DNA of 64,000 bases from Pithys albifrons albifrons (Eukaryota > Chordata > Aves > Passeriformes > Thamnophilidae), in contig NC_092497.1 in assembly GCF_047495875.1 (NCBI RefSeq), positions 8,392,688-8,456,687 of the forward strand, written 5' to 3'. Each line of letters starts with the position of its first letter. The stretch's first letter is position 1. The notes beneath the pieces were generated by a model. The model was not told the origin of the DNA, made no database searches, and saw nothing but the letters and a program-made list of their open reading frames with translations. Made by a program: the position numbers and the translations under genes. This document shows positions 1 through 13,900 of this stretch, piece after piece.

Positions 1-3000
1 AATGTTTATTACAGGATCTCAGTTCTGCTCAAACAAAAGCTTTAGACTGAATTTTTTGCCTAATTAGAAAAAAATAAACCTATTTTGCTTATGAAGGACA
101 GATTTGCCATTTGGATGAATTTCTGTAACACCAGCATGGAAGATAGAGAAATACAAAATAGTATGAGAATTGCATTACATCCACATAAAGGTTGATTTAA
201 TAATTCAAGGTTTATTTGGAGGCTTGTTTCCAACTGTAGAAAAGGTCAGACCTTATATGAATAAGGTATTAAAGTTTGCACATAAAGTCTAGTAAGGATA
301 AGTAACAAGGCTTGTTTACTATGCAACTCCTCAGAGTGTGTAGAGAGTTAAAATTTTAAAATCAACACAAAATGGATTGCTGAAAAGATTCTACATAGAA
401 ATCAGCACACATGCATCAAGAGTTCAACTGAAAATCACGAAATCCGACAATACGCAGATTGCGTGAGGGAAATTTTATTGTTTTAGGAGAAATGGCTTTG
501 AATTACACTTAGCATCCTTATTTTAAATTTCTCATTGCTCTTCCTTGCGCTTCTTGGATTTAATATTTTACAAGACAGCCTCACATGCTTTTGCATTAAA
601 CATTTCCCACACTGTTTAGAGGCAGTGACATATAACAAATTGTTCAGTTTGGACCTGGCCTGTGCTGTTCAGAAAAAAACTCATTACAACAATATGCATC
701 TACTTCGGGCATCCATAACCACATGCAGAGATAGATAAATCCAGTAAGACGGAGAGATATATATATCCTGCTGCTCTGGGACTGCTAGCAAAGTATTTGA
801 ACATGTCCCTGTGCATATTCAAACGTGGACATGTCTTCACATTAGCTGAGCTCAAACCAACTCTTACCAAAACACTTTCTCAAATAAGACAGAGGGACAC
901 TTGAAATACTCAGTCTAGTAGAAGCAGGAACAAAGATACCACTCATTAGTAGCCAACAGAAAGCAAAAACACTCCACAGCTGCAGAAAACATAAAAACCT
1001 TGTTTCAGAAAAAGCAAACTTTAGGCTCACACAGAAAGGCTTCCATATCACCTATCCTGCCTTGAAAGCAAAGCAAACATGGAACTTTCTAAGCCTCGAG
1101 GAAGAATTATTTCTGTTCATCTAACCCAAGCTCCACTGATCAAATTCACAGAAATCTTAGTAGCATAAATTTAACTTCATTAAATCCTTTTTGCCTCTTG
1201 ATCTAACCAACAGAAGTGACTGCTACTCTTGCAAACCCCTACAACCTCTGCATATCATCCTCTCAAGCATCTTCTGGCAGGAAAGATGGTATTTTATGCT
1301 AGAAGGGACATTTGCAATGCCCTCTACCTCTCTTTCAGATCTGAAGCAAAAGCAGGAGACCCACAGGCTGGTTCAGTAACAGCCAAGCTGCAGACCAGGT
1401 GCATCCAGACCACAGAGTCACCAGGCCCATGCTTCACCACATCAGTGCAGTGCAAATGAAACATGTCAGGGATCACCTGTGCACGCCTCACATTCATCAC
1501 GGAGGATTTAACTAGTCTGCACCTACTTTAAGCAAGAGTCTGGAATTATTTTATCCTATGGTTTCCTATACTTACTTGCACTTTCACATCATCACGATTT
1601 TGTTCTGCAGTTTAAACATGATTCATACCCTCAATTTAACTTTGATTCATAGTTTCTAATAACAACAGTCCATTGTCCAAACACTGCAAGGGGATATTAA
1701 ACAAGCTTAGATGGTCTGGGGAATTTGCCCACCAACATTAAACACAGAATAATTGGTTGCCATAATCTCGTTTTAGATAACAGTTTCAGATAAAGTATAA
1801 CTGTAATGTGCCTGAACTAGGAAAATAAAAAATAAATTCAACAGTTGGACAATATTGCAAAACCCTGTGTTATTAAAACGCGTAAGTGGTTATAGCTTAT
1901 TCCAAAGAATTGTTATCCAATTTCAAATTATATAAGAGCAGAAAAACAATGACAAATAAAAATTTTAAGTTTTATAAGTGGCTACTGCCACCAGCATGAT
2001 GTGAAACTCTATTGTCTTTGTCCAGACTCTGCCAGCTCGCTTACAAGCTACAAAATGTCACTCTCAGGAGCTTAGGTTAAATTGTTTTAGAAAGTTAGGC
2101 ATCTGGTAACACGTGTATATGTTAAAAAATAAAATTAACACTCTGTCTAATAGCTACTCAGGTTGATTTTGAACTCTCCTTATGAATGGTACACTTCTCT
2201 GTAGAACAGTCCTAAAAAAGAAGGGTTGAACAGATGGCTTTTTTAAAGTGTGATTTAAATATGTGGCACATGCATGACATGTGCCTTTCCTTGATTTTCC
2301 AGGCACTAATTGTTAAATAAGACTTCTGAAGTACTCATAAATGCATGGAATTCAATAATCAGTCAAGTATTTAGACACTAAAGAGAAGTCAGCAGAATTT
2401 TATGGATAGACAAAAATGAACTTACAAAAACTAGAATATCTACTGTGCTAAAAACATAGTCAGCACTATAAAAAAATGCTAGAATAATATAAATGGTTGT
2501 GCACATGCACAGAGACACAAAGAAAATTGTTTCTATTTTACACCTAAAAGCATAAATATCTTTTAGAATTGCACTATTACCTTCATGAAATCTAAGTATT
2601 AATAAGCATATTTTATATGAGAACTCTGTTTTTTTCTCTTTGATAGGGGATCTGCTTCTTTGCCCCAGCAGCCTGGTACTTCCTTTTAACCTTCTGTATT
2701 GAATATTCAGTTGCCTTTCATCCACCTGTGTACCCTGGGTTTGCTAGTCACTTTTCCCCTTTTTTGCCAGTGCTCCTTATTCCAAGCACTCTCCACAGCA
2801 CAATGTCATCAATATTTTTTGAATATACATTCCTGCACACACTGATTCCAAATACAGCAAGCAAACATACTCCATTCTTGCATATATATCGTTAGGAGAC
2901 TTCTAGGACCTTATCATGTCAAACCATATTAAAGTGACATTTTTAAGGCTGACATTCCATTTTCTCTAAGCTTGTTTTGAGCAGACATTTAGTAGAAACC

Positions 3001-5389
3001 TCACCCCATTCAGGATTTTAATCAAGAGAGAAAATTAAGAAAAAGTTAAGTCTGCTATCTAGGAAAAAGATCTATTAGGTCTTGTCTGGACTAGAGAAAT
3101 GTATTCTTCTAAGAATCAATTTAGTCTTTGCAATGTACTTGTAAAATGTCACACGTTCACACACAGAAAGCATTGCAGATACTGTTAAAACTAGTTTCAT
3201 TAACTCTAAATGCTATTTCAGTCAGGCTGAATTAATGGCAGCTAAGTTAAAGGTTTACTGGCATTGTAGTTAATGCTGATCCAACACCCTACCCGTCACT
3301 TTCCCCACAATATACTCATGGCCTCTTGAAATCTGCCCATTCACCATATCTCAGAAACCTGTGGGATGGGTACCCAAACTGCAATGCATTTCACAAAGCA
3401 CAACTGAGGACACAGCAAACCTGTGACAGCTTGGAAAGTTTAACAGCAGTGGACACCGCGGAGCTTAATTTGTTGCATGAGAAACAATGCCAGTTTCTAG
3501 AGAGAGCCTTACAGTTATGCCAACTCCTCCAAACTGGACTGAAAATCTAAACTTAAAACTCAGGTTATCCAGACCAAGAACTGGAAGCCAGAGAGAAAAA
3601 GGCAGACAGTGATCCACCCTCTGCTGGGAAAGAAAAGGATGCCTAAAGATCTCTTTCAGGTCTAATACATGTTGCTAACATAACATCAACGTTTTGTCAA
3701 AAGCATTTTTCATACATAAGAAGAGAACCAACCTGCTAAAATTTAAGAAAATCCTCCCTTTTTTCAAAGGCAACAATATTTTCATTTCACATCAGGTGTT
3801 TGCTTGCTTGCTGAGAATTTCTTTTGTCAAAAATTGTCATGTTTTCTCATTATAAAAAAGTCATAATGATATGGCAGTAGCTGAAAGTATAACAGAATGA
3901 CTGACATTCAGTTTTGATACACATTGTATGTTGCAATGACAGACTGACACACTTTTAAAAAACAAATAGATCACTGCCATTATGTCAGAGCACAATCATC
4001 AGGGTAGCAGGATCACAACATGCATCTCTCACTATGACATGAAAGAACAGAAAACCAAAACACGGCATCCTTGAATTTGTTTGAAATACATTTTAGTGAA
4101 ACAAAATTGCATTTCAAAGTGTTAACAATCCCTGGAAAAATAGAAATTTAAAGTTTTGATCAGCTCTAAATGAAAAAAAAATTATTGCTTGCCTTTAATT
4201 CACTTAAATTTCAACACCCATTTAAGAACAAATACTTTGTATGCCAAGAGGCTGACAGAACAAATTTCTACTCCTAATCTAAGAAAAATAAAACATAAAA
4301 GATGATAGAAGTTGTTTTATTTGCTACACAAGATCCATCATAATAAAATGTTAGGATCAATTAACAATTTCCTATAGCCAGGCTCTCTAACAACTATAAA
4401 TTATTTTGTAATTTTCATATATAACAATTTATTTCACCAAACCATTGTTTGTTCAAGACCATAAAAACTGTGGGAGACTCCTTCTGTAAATGAATCTCAA
4501 TCAGGCTTTGTTTTGAGCATTGCTGTATTTTCCAAGACTCCTAATGCATCCCTTTCACAGAGCAAGGCACATAGCATTCGACATTCTGCATGATAAACTA
4601 GAGCAAAATTGACATTGTGGCAATAGAGACTACATCTCTATTAAACTTACAGAACAAGGAGCCAACTGAGTTTTAAATAAAAGATAAAGCACCACATGGC
4701 TGTACCAGGAGTCTCATGTCTGTCAGCAAGTCTGTTCCCAGCTGACCAGGGTTCTGGCAGGTGATTTGGTATGCAAGTTCATTACAGAGTCTGTCCACAC
4801 TCTGTACCTTTCGTACTGGAGCTCTGTCAGGCCAATGAAAACAACCTGACAAACATCTTGCAGTGCGACACCATCCCTCTATGTATCTGTTTTATTAATG
4901 TGCATTCAGTGCAGCTTTACATATGAATATGTTACAGTGAATTACTCTCCTGTTATCATAGACTCATCCTGGCACTACGCTTGGTACTACGTTTAATTCT
5001 CAAACTGGCTTTGCAAACATGAAAATGTTGTCTTTGGCCCTTAAAAAAAAAAAGAGTGTTTTGATGATGATTGTTCTGATATGAAGGATTGCAAGCATGG
5101 AAGAACTACTGTCCATTACCCATGAATCCAGACAACTCTAGAAGATTCATTCTGCTTGAGATAAAATTGAGATGAAAGAACTCAAATCCCAGAGGCAAAT
5201 AACAAACTTTAACAAATTTTGGGGAAAATATATCTAATGCTAATAAACCAGCACTAACTCAAAGTCTCTCCATTTTTTCCATACTCAATACTACATGATT
5301 GACAAAAAGTGGGAGATCAGCATGAAAAACAGAAATACTGTGTGTCTTCACATAAATTTACAGGTAATTCTCCTTGGTCATGAAGGATT

Positions 5390-5960
5390 TCATGTACTGC
5401 ACTCACCATTTATGCTGTGACTGGCTATTGCACAGCTGTCTGGACATGTCTGCACCACAGGCACAGCAGGCACTCTCTGCACACACGGACTGCAGACCCA
5501 TCCAAAGCACTGGATCACAGATGTCACTGGAATCGAGATAGGCAAGGCAAACAGCACCAAGGGCAAGGGGCAGGACTGAGCAAACTGGCCTCCAGCACAT
5601 CTCTCCAAGAAGTTCAGCACATCTTAGACTGAATAGCTCACGGTCTTCTCTTTATTCTTTAGGAAGGATAGCACCAAGTCCCAAAGGTTCATATCCAGAA
5701 GCATGACATTGTCAGAATGTCTGGAGCAGAAACTCCAAGAGATTATCTCTTATTCTCTTCATGTGATGTAACAGCCTAATGGCAGTCCACAAGAGAGAGC
5801 TCTGCTTGTCCTCCATGCAGCTGCCCAAGAAAACTCTGCAAAGCCTTGTCCTGCAGGCTACACTAACAAACGTGATAGGAAAAGCCACCATGTGCCTCCG
5901 AAAATTCTCTTGAAACTTCCCGCCACTTCCTGCTTCCATACTTCTCCTGACCAAAACCAT
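5390..5960 (-). other. Unassigned open, richer-GC block inside KIAA1328 intron 5
   Basis: This block is visibly richer in G+C than its AT-rich surroundings. Read on the minus strand it has an 82-codon open frame (5960-5712) and then overlapping 76- and 65-codon frames (5620-5390) rich in cysteine. The lower end has a consensus donor (GTGAGTGCAG, minus strand, just below 5404), and there is a pyrimidine-rich acceptor-like stretch ending in CCAG near 5523. I do not recognise any frame, and frames change between the two parts. It could be an old retrocopy, an unlisted repeat or an exon of a non-coding transcript. No function is assigned. Confidence 0.25.
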
Positions 5961-7043
5961 TCTTCACTCTAATGACAGGTGGACTTAAATAAATAATGTT
6001 AAATTACAAAATATACAAATATGATACGAAGTGAAATAAAATAGAGCAATTTACACATCTGCCTTACTGAAAAACCTACAGCAAATACACAATGCAACCC
6101 TTTCAAAACACACAGCATTGAAGACTAGATTCACATTATGCAACACACTTCAAAGACAATTAAACTAATTATCTTTCAGGAAAATTTGGAGAATATGCCC
6201 ACCATATTGCTCTGCTGAGCAGAAAACCTCTTTCCTAGGGAATGAAGTTTCACATCATCTAACAAACAGATTCAAAGAGTGAAGAAGAGTTTATGTGTAA
6301 TCTCATATACTCTTCATGAGCCTTATAAACTTCTGGCAGATTTAGTAATCTTCCATAAGTCTCCAGATTTCACAAGTCCTATTAAAATAAAATTCTTGAC
6401 ATTGAGAAAAAGAAAGTAGAAGAACACCTTAAGCAATGCAGTGTTATAAAAAAAGAAGAGAACAAACCAGTGTTTATTACAGCTCACAAACACATTTTGG
6501 GTTGCTCTTGGGGCCAAAAGATTTACTGGAGACAAAATACCACGGATTCAGTATGCCCAGAGAAATTTTATGTCAAAACTGTGAACTGCAGAGCAAAGCT
6601 CCTGAAAAGCAAGCTACTCATACTTTATTTAATCTCAAGAAGCAGCAGAAAATAATGGCTCTTTCAGTAAGATATTAATTGCAGAAATTTCCTTTCATAT
6701 GTTTACTATGAAATATGAGGGAAGAATCTATTCTAGTGCCTACAAAGAGTAACAGACATGCCAAAAGCAAAGGGCTGCAAATAATCCCTAAGAGGGATAG
6801 ATGCAGACAAAGTCCAAATAAACACCCATGGACAGCATTTAGAAACTTTTAATTAATAGTCAATTGTCCTGGGGTTTTATTCAGAATTATTTCAGCCCTG
6901 CTTATTTCCTCACGCACAGTGAAAATTCACAATATGAAGAGCAAATGAAAAATAAATCTGTTGCAAATGGAGCTTCCAATTACTGGTATTTAAAAGGTAA
7001 AAATCATAATGCTGAGGAACAAATCCTGACTTTACTGTGGGGA

Positions 7044-7070
7044 GTATGTATGTATATGTATGTATACATA
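7044..7070. repeat. TATG-type simple repeat
   Basis: A short imperfect run of GTAT/TATG units (tatgtatatgtatgtataca) in KIAA1328 intron 5. Confidence 0.7.
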
Positions 7071-8304
7071 CGAGACACCAAAAAGTACACAGCTAATGCA
7101 GATACAGCCACATGATGCCTTTTCTCTGCAAATTTAAACCATTCACAATACCTCAATATCCTCAAACAACCAACAAAAGGACACCTACAGTGCTGTCCCA
7201 CATCCTCCTTGGCTGATAACAAAGCAAGACTGAACAGGATTTCTAACACAAAGAATTGACAAGACACCTTGGCCATCATGGAAGTCAAGAGGTCTATTTA
7301 AAGTCACGCCATCATATCTCTGCTCAGTCATCTCAGATACTTAAGAGGACCAAATTTTAACTGTACCACACATGTGCATTTAAATTTGACCTTTGGACAC
7401 TTGCTGGAACATTAACCAGAAATTCTGCTCTGCAGCTTTGCAAAAATGAATTTCATCAAGACAACTTCCACATGCAAGAAAAAGCAAACAAATCCCAATT
7501 AGTACACAGTGCTGTTCTGACTTTGCTAAGCTCCCCGACCTTTCAGTCATACAATCCTTCCCCAACCTTGTACCATTTCACCATGATTTCTATCCTTTTC
7601 TAATCCAGAAGTCAAGCAGTTCCCATCATTCATACAACATGCATCCAAGTGAAAGAAAACCTTCTCTCACTTTCTCCTCTCCTTTCCCTTGGAGAAAGGG
7701 AGCATCTATTTCTCTAATCCCTTTTCCATAGACATTAAATAGAAGGAAGATCTAATTAAGCAAAACACTGGCACAAGAACAAGCATGTTTGAGCTAGCTG
7801 TGACTTGGAAATTAAAAGGTGTCAAAAAAACATTAGAAAATCTTTTAAAACACTGACGCTTAAAAAATGGCACAGTGGAGAGAAGTAACAAATGAACCAA
7901 GGCAGATATGTACAGCTTTGGGAACAGAAATATGTTAAGAGGACTGTTTGAAAGAGCCAGAATGTTCCTGATAGTCATCTGGCCCCTGAAGATGAGTCAG
8001 AAGAATCTCTGATGCCTTCACTGTTCAGTCAAAACAATGCAACTGTATTGCTGTTGAATTCTTTACACTGTCCTGTGGCTGTTTCCAGAAACAGAAGTGT
8101 AATATATAACATAAAACTTGCCAACATGAGAGAAGTTCAATATAAACAGTTCATTAAAATCAACTGGTATTCACAGGTTGTGTGTGCACAGATCCCCAGA
8201 CACCACAGCATATGTACCTAAGGCAGTACACCCAGACAGCTTGCTGGGAAAACCAAAAGGCTTCCAGGGCAACCAAATGTAGCCCCACACTAGCAGAGAT
8301 AGTA

Positions 8305-8370
8305 CTATGCAATCCTTTCCACAATGAAATTCTGTCCTGAAGGTAAGTTACTTGCTCCCATAGCTTCTCT
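8305..8370 (-). other. Possible terminal coding exon of an unassigned minus-strand transcript
   Basis: On the minus strand a pyrimidine-rich acceptor (TTCTAATTATCTGCAG) lies directly before 8370. From there, in phase 0, 21 codons run to a TAG at 8307-8305 (ending GQNFIVERIA-stop). Phase 0 matches the phase-0 end of the exon-like block at 8681-8538, 167 bp upstream. A second frame from the same acceptor is also open for over 60 codons, which weakens the case. I do not recognise the sequence. Confidence 0.2.
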
Positions 8371-8537
8371 CTGCAGATAATTAGAAACATATTTCTCATT
8401 TTTAATTTCTTTCATTTCATAGGATAAATTTATGCAGTAGATTTATTGGCAGGTTAAAGCAGAGAGCAATAGCAAGTTAAATACAATTATCTGCACTGAA
8501 ACAGAGCAGTAAGGCCTCACAGGACTTGTCCAGTTAC

Positions 8538-8681
8538 CTGAAATGACAGCTGGACATTAAGAGCTGTGCGCACTTGAGTCTTATTCTGCACCGTTAAGAG
8601 GCGATGAGTAACCTCTTTAAAAGCATCTAAGGATCTTTCATCAATGTGCCTAACAATATTTATAGGAACCAAAACCTCTCC
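8538..8681 (-). other. Well-formed 144-nt exon candidate, unknown gene
   Basis: Read on the minus strand, the block is bounded by a good acceptor (CATTATCTTCAG before 8681) and a good donor (GTAACTGG after 8538). It encodes 48 uninterrupted codons in phase 0, starting GEVLVPINIVRHIDER and ending LNVQLSFQ; the other two frames hold early stops. It lies on the same strand as KIAA1328 but in phase 0, whereas hinderin exon 5 ends in phase 1, so it cannot follow exon 5 directly. It does not resemble the part of hinderin that I know. It may be an exon of a nested, unannotated gene; chance is the alternative. Confidence 0.4.
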
Positions 8682-10912
8682 CTGAAGATAATGAAAATAT
8701 GAAGAAATCCACACTGGAGGAGTTCATGTATTATGAAGGCTGTAAAATGCTTTGCTTGCACTTTTACATAGTTACTAAAATTCTACTCTGTGAAGAAATT
8801 ATGTGAAAGCAACTCACTTACTCAAGTATTCTGCTCTCTGGAAGTAAACAAAATTAAGACCTGCCAATTTTTGTGACCATAGCACATTTTATTTACCATT
8901 TCTTTTATTTTCACATTGTGGAACATGAGCCATATTCCACTCCTCCTCTTGGCACTTCCTCCACAATTTCAAGGTGTCACAGCTTAATGTGCACAAACAT
9001 GCTGAAAACAACATCTACAAGAAGATTGCTAAATCCCCAAATTGCACTCTAAAAATTCATTTACAGGACTTCAGAAGACAGCAAGGTGCCACTTTACTGT
9101 CAAATTTCAAGCGGAATTTACAGAACTACCAGGTAGAGAAAAAAAGCATCATTTTTACTAACAAGGGCTTAAAATATGCAGAAGTCAAATGACAAACCTT
9201 CACAATGGCATTTTCGCATTTCCAAACAGTAACACTAAACAATTCAGATGGCAAATATGTGGCTTCATGTATCAAAACACATGCCAATCTACCAGAAATG
9301 AAATTGTGCAGGGATAAGAAAAAGCCTGGCTGATAGCAAATTGTTGAAAGAAAAGATGCATTGCTAGATCAATCATAATTGAAACTTCCTGCAGGTTGCT
9401 GAATCCAGAAGCAATAGTCTTGACCTGGCAGTTAAATTTAAGCATAATCATCACCTGGTGGCTTAAAATCATAGTTTAGGATGCCATCCCACCATGCCAA
9501 CTCCTTCCTCACTGCACCTGTACTGGCACCTGGGCAAGATCCAGTCACCGTAAACAAACACTATAGTTTGGTCTCCTGGTTTCTTCAGCCAGGATGGTGA
9601 GAGAAAGTTTTGATAGCCACAATTGTTTTATTTCATTTTATTCTCAATACTAGGGGTATACATCCTTCAGCTGACTCATTTTTTAAATCACTTCAGTAGT
9701 TAAACTGTCACATTTGACACATAATCTGACACCACAGAGTCATAGTTTGAATATTTCAGTTCTATTACTTTTAATTCTGCACCAGTTAATCATATTTTAT
9801 TTAAAGGTAAAATGTTAATCTTCTGATGTTAAAAATCATCATACGTTACCTTTTTATGGCCGCATATTAAAATAAGGATACTTGCCAATTACCCAGAGTC
9901 TTCTTTTCAGGATTTAAATGAGACATTGACAAGAGGTCAGCTCAGAATCTCTGCAGTACAACAGCCTGCTCTGCATGCCAGAGGTGCTCTCTTTAAATTT
10001 CCCAGTACTTCACTGATGGAATTAGCACATCTCACCAACTGCTATTCCACATTGCTGTGTCCTGTTTTATTCCTGAGTAAAAGGTGTATCAAAAAAGCAC
10101 CTTGCTCCAAATTGTTTGCTACAAAGTGATTACATGACTGCAAGCTCAAAACTGAATCCTTCAGAAATCCAATGGTTCTCTCAGAGATAATGAAAGTCAA
10201 ATTTTTGTTGTTGTTTTAATACTGCTACTTCTCATTACTTAAAATACAGCTCTACACTCACCATCAGAACGAGGTCTTAGACTCCAAGTGTTTCCCAGAA
10301 GGGGTTTTTGTCTCCATACTTGTCTGCAAAGCAACTAGCAAATTGTTAATCATCTATAATTAAAGACACCAGAAGCCCAGAACCCATCAGAGTATATCTC
10401 CAGTTTGCTCACGTGTCCCTTTATGCATAAAATATGCCTTTTCATTGCAGTACAAGTACCCTTTTCCATTTGGGTGCCTCCTTCAAATCCTCTAAGACAT
10501 TAACAAAAACAGTTGTTTTTTAACATCTATTTTTAGGTTTAAAACAATGAAAATGACAAATATGTGACATACTTATCTCAGTCTTCTGCTTGATCCTAAC
10601 ATTTTGGTTTTATTTAAGACTGTCAGAGCATGTCCATGAAATGCCATAACTAAGCAACATGCACACATTTAACCTTTCATGTCAGGCAAAGGCCAGTAAG
10701 CAGTACCACAAATTTTTAAAAAGTCAACTAGGAGAGAAGACAGCAGAGTTGTCCAACGACATATATGGTAAGCCAGGGAAAGCAAAGAACTGAGCTGGAG
10801 ATTCTTTGGCTTTCCATGCTCACTCACATGGGTCATGTCCTGCTCATAAGCAACACACAATATGTCCATCTCTGCAGTTACTTTTTCCTGTGACACTGCA
10901 GGCTGCACTCAC

Positions 10913-10957
10913 CTGCTCTACCTTCAGCACTCTACTTGAAATGGTAAGTAAGTCACC
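10913..10957 (-). other. Possible 45-nt coding exon, unknown gene
   Basis: Minus strand: acceptor TTTGTCTTAG before 10957, consensus donor GTGAGTGCAG after 10913, and 15 open codons in phase 0 (GDLLTISSRVLKVEQ). Both ends are in phase 0, so it could be spliced directly to the block at 8681-8538. Short exons of this kind occur often by chance, so support rests on the strong donor and on the matching phase. Confidence 0.25.
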
Positions 10958-13900
10958 CTAAGACAAAGTTCATACAGAACAAGATGCAATATATTAATCT
11001 CATTTTTACATTGAGGAAAACAGTGTGGTTTCAGTGGTGGAGCTGATTATATTTGTTTATTTCTTTTCAACCATTTCCACATCCAGAAGTACAATTACTG
11101 GCAATGTTGCTTAGGTTTTTGTGTTAACTTTCAGCATTAACCTTAGTACAAGTATCAAAGCTCTTATATTTGTATAAAGAAACAAGCCAACGCTGTTCAA
11201 ACAATCACCACCACCATCATTCAGCAAGGTGTCAAAAAGCTCTGCATGATGAAAAAAATGAAAAAAAATATTTTAAGTGCAAAACAAAAAACCTGACAAT
11301 GTAAAATTCCAAATGCACTTCTGCTGATGAGCACAGAGTGTGGCAGCTGGAACTGCTCCCTCACTGCACCCTCTCTACAGTGATGCTCTGCTGCCAGGAA
11401 AGCAAATCCACAGACCCCTGCCTGAATAGGCAACTAGCTCTGTGAGGCTCCAGGACTGACACAGAAGGCAAGCTCAAGGCTACAATCTTTATTTTAACAC
11501 ACCATTGCCTTGAACTTTAGAAGACTATTCCTCTTTCATGAAGACTCATCCTCCCCCACTGCTCAAAACAAAGGTCTCTGTTACTACAGCATTTGGAAGT
11601 GACTGGTAGGGGTGAAACCTGAGTTTCATTCCTTACAGATTCTCTAGAATGAAACAAACTATATCTAAAAAGTGCAGATATGCTTTTTTATTTCTTTTGC
11701 AGTTCAGGGGAGGGGGGAGGGGAAAGCATCACTGATTTGTATATTAAAGTGCAAGCATCTGTCCTACTGATGACATTCTAGGGAAGCACATTAGCATAAA
11801 ATTTAACGATGTCAAATAAGTGGATGTGAAATAGGGACTGCGTAAAGACACTATTTCCAAGCCTGACAGAAACATCACTGTTTAGAAATGCAAATGAAAC
11901 CATTATGTTCAATAATTATATGAAAATATGAACAGTTCAGCATGTTTTCCAGCCCTGATGGCGGTTAATGGGATGTACGCTTATGTAAATAACTACTATT
12001 AAAGCTAATGCTGAAAAAAACTAATAAATTCATACTAAAGCAACTGATTTAGTACGCTTTTAAACCCCAGCAGTGCTCACTTATTAGAAAGGAGTGCATT
12101 CTTATGTTTAGAACTCATTACTGTTACAAGTCACTGCAACTCCATCAATTACCATGCATTAATGAAAATGGGACACATACAAAAAAAATTATTGCCTCTC
12201 AGCAGTTTTCTTTAAAGACAAAATATAGGGGTATTACCATCATGGGGCCTTGAGGGGAACTTATCAGCAACATAATCCTTATTACTACAACTGTACTCCC
12301 TCTGCTATAAACCCTGGGGTATTTTTTTGTCCCAAGAAGGGGCTGACCTTTATGTAAATCTCTTGACATACACACAGTGGAAGTGACCACACTGCCATCA
12401 GTAAAAGCTTACCACCTCCACAATTAAAAATGTACTTAAATAAACATATTACCTACTAGGATCTGAACTGAAAAATGTAAATGTAAAATGAAAAACTACA
12501 ACTCCTGGAACTAGAGCATGGAGCGTAATGCCAATAGAGCTAAGGATAAAAGGTACACATGGAAGTCTTCAATGAAGTTCCTGTGTTTGGATAAATTCCA
12601 TCCAGTCTTACATTTATATTTTTAATATCCTCCTAGAGAGCCATGGAATTAGGACTTTAAGGATATTATTCATTTCTCTTTGGATGTTTTTTTCCAATTC
12701 CTCAGCATTACTCAAAATTCTTAGCCCTGGTTAAACATCACCATTGACAGAGGAAACAAAATCAAGTGTGCTCTTATAGCAATGAATTCCTAAAGAAATT
12801 AAAACCTGAGTCTACTGAATGTCTGCAACTCTACAACCAACCCACTTTCATTTCTAAGTAGTTTCTGAAAATGAGATATTAATGTAACATCCACTAGATC
12901 CTAAGAAGTTTATCAAGGCTGAAAATGCATTTATATTAGTTTGCATTGGCTGGCAGCTTAAAATTAAGGATAGACTTGAACAACCTTACAAGAGATTGTG
13001 GACAAGGAACTGGTATCAAATGGAGAAGATTCACACAGGACAGTTATCTGCCCAGCCTCAGCTGCTGTAAAACAAGATGGCATTTTGCTACGAGGAGGCA
13101 GAGCACAGACTTGCAGCTCTGACTACAAGGCACTGGCAGCAAGCACTGTGAATTCCCACAACGGAAAGGAGGTAAGCTTAAGTTTTCATCAGTGCCGAAG
13201 TTCATACAGGCCAAGGTCCACTGCAATAGCCAATGTTAAATTAATGCTATTTTTAAGTGCAATGTACACTCCACCCCACAAGGTAAAAGAAAAGGCTACC
13301 CCAGTCTGAAAAACTTTCAGTCTACAACCAGGCAGCAAAACTAGGCTTTCAGAGGGCCAGCAGCTCACAGCATAAAACAGCAAACACATGATGACAGTCA
13401 CTGTGACAAATGCTTGATGGGGGAGCAGTTAAAAAAAAAAAAACCAAACAAAAAAACCCACAGAACTATCTGATTGCTTTCACTAAATCTCTGCTGAAAG
13501 AGAGGTATGAAGTGTTTTGCTATCTAGACCATTAAAACTATTTCATGAGCGAAGGCCACTCTAAAAACAGTAAGACAAATTTGCTACTGATTAATAATAA
13601 AGCCATTCATTTTATTCTTCAAATCTAAAGTAATTACAAGCCAGAGCATGGCAAATGGATTTAGCAGAAGCCATTACGTAAGAAGAATCCTTTAAAGAAG
13701 AACGGTAATTTAAAAGACTGAACTGAATAATGAACTCTCCTGAACAACAATTATTATGAGATTGATTTATTGAAAGTGTATTTAATCATGCAAGAAATGT
13801 TTAAACTTTCCAAAATAGTTCAGGAAGACAGAGAAACCAATAGCAGAGTCAGCCCAACGTCCTCATTATAGTGGAGAAACTGAAGCAGATGAAGAATTCA

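Noticed and set aside
2378..2725. 115-codon minus-strand frame; its part LNIQYRR resembles the hinderin residues expected after exon 5
   Set aside because: Only four or five residues agree, the following residues do not, and no U12 branch site with AC end lies in the right place.
3326..3550. 74-codon plus-strand frame with a coiled-coil-like end (HEKQCQFLERALQLCQLLQ)
   Set aside because: No splice partners, no known match, not hinderin (wrong strand); composition alone is not enough.
9071..9136. 66-nt plus-strand block with splice-like ends (DFRRQQGATLLSNFKRN...)
   Set aside because: A single block on the strand opposite to the other candidates, no partner exons; it shows how easily such blocks arise by chance.
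10263..10341. Exon-like block on the minus strand ending in a strong donor (LLCRQVWRQKPLL...)
   Set aside because: It ends in phase 1 and cannot join the phase-0 blocks next to it; the acceptor is weak.
11706..11725. G-rich run as a possible G-quadruplex
   Set aside because: Only three clear G tracts; a fourth requires splitting the central run. Too weak to list as a feature.
12998..13309. 103-codon plus-strand frame with a consensus-like donor near 13170
   Set aside because: No credible acceptor or partner exon, and no recognisable product.
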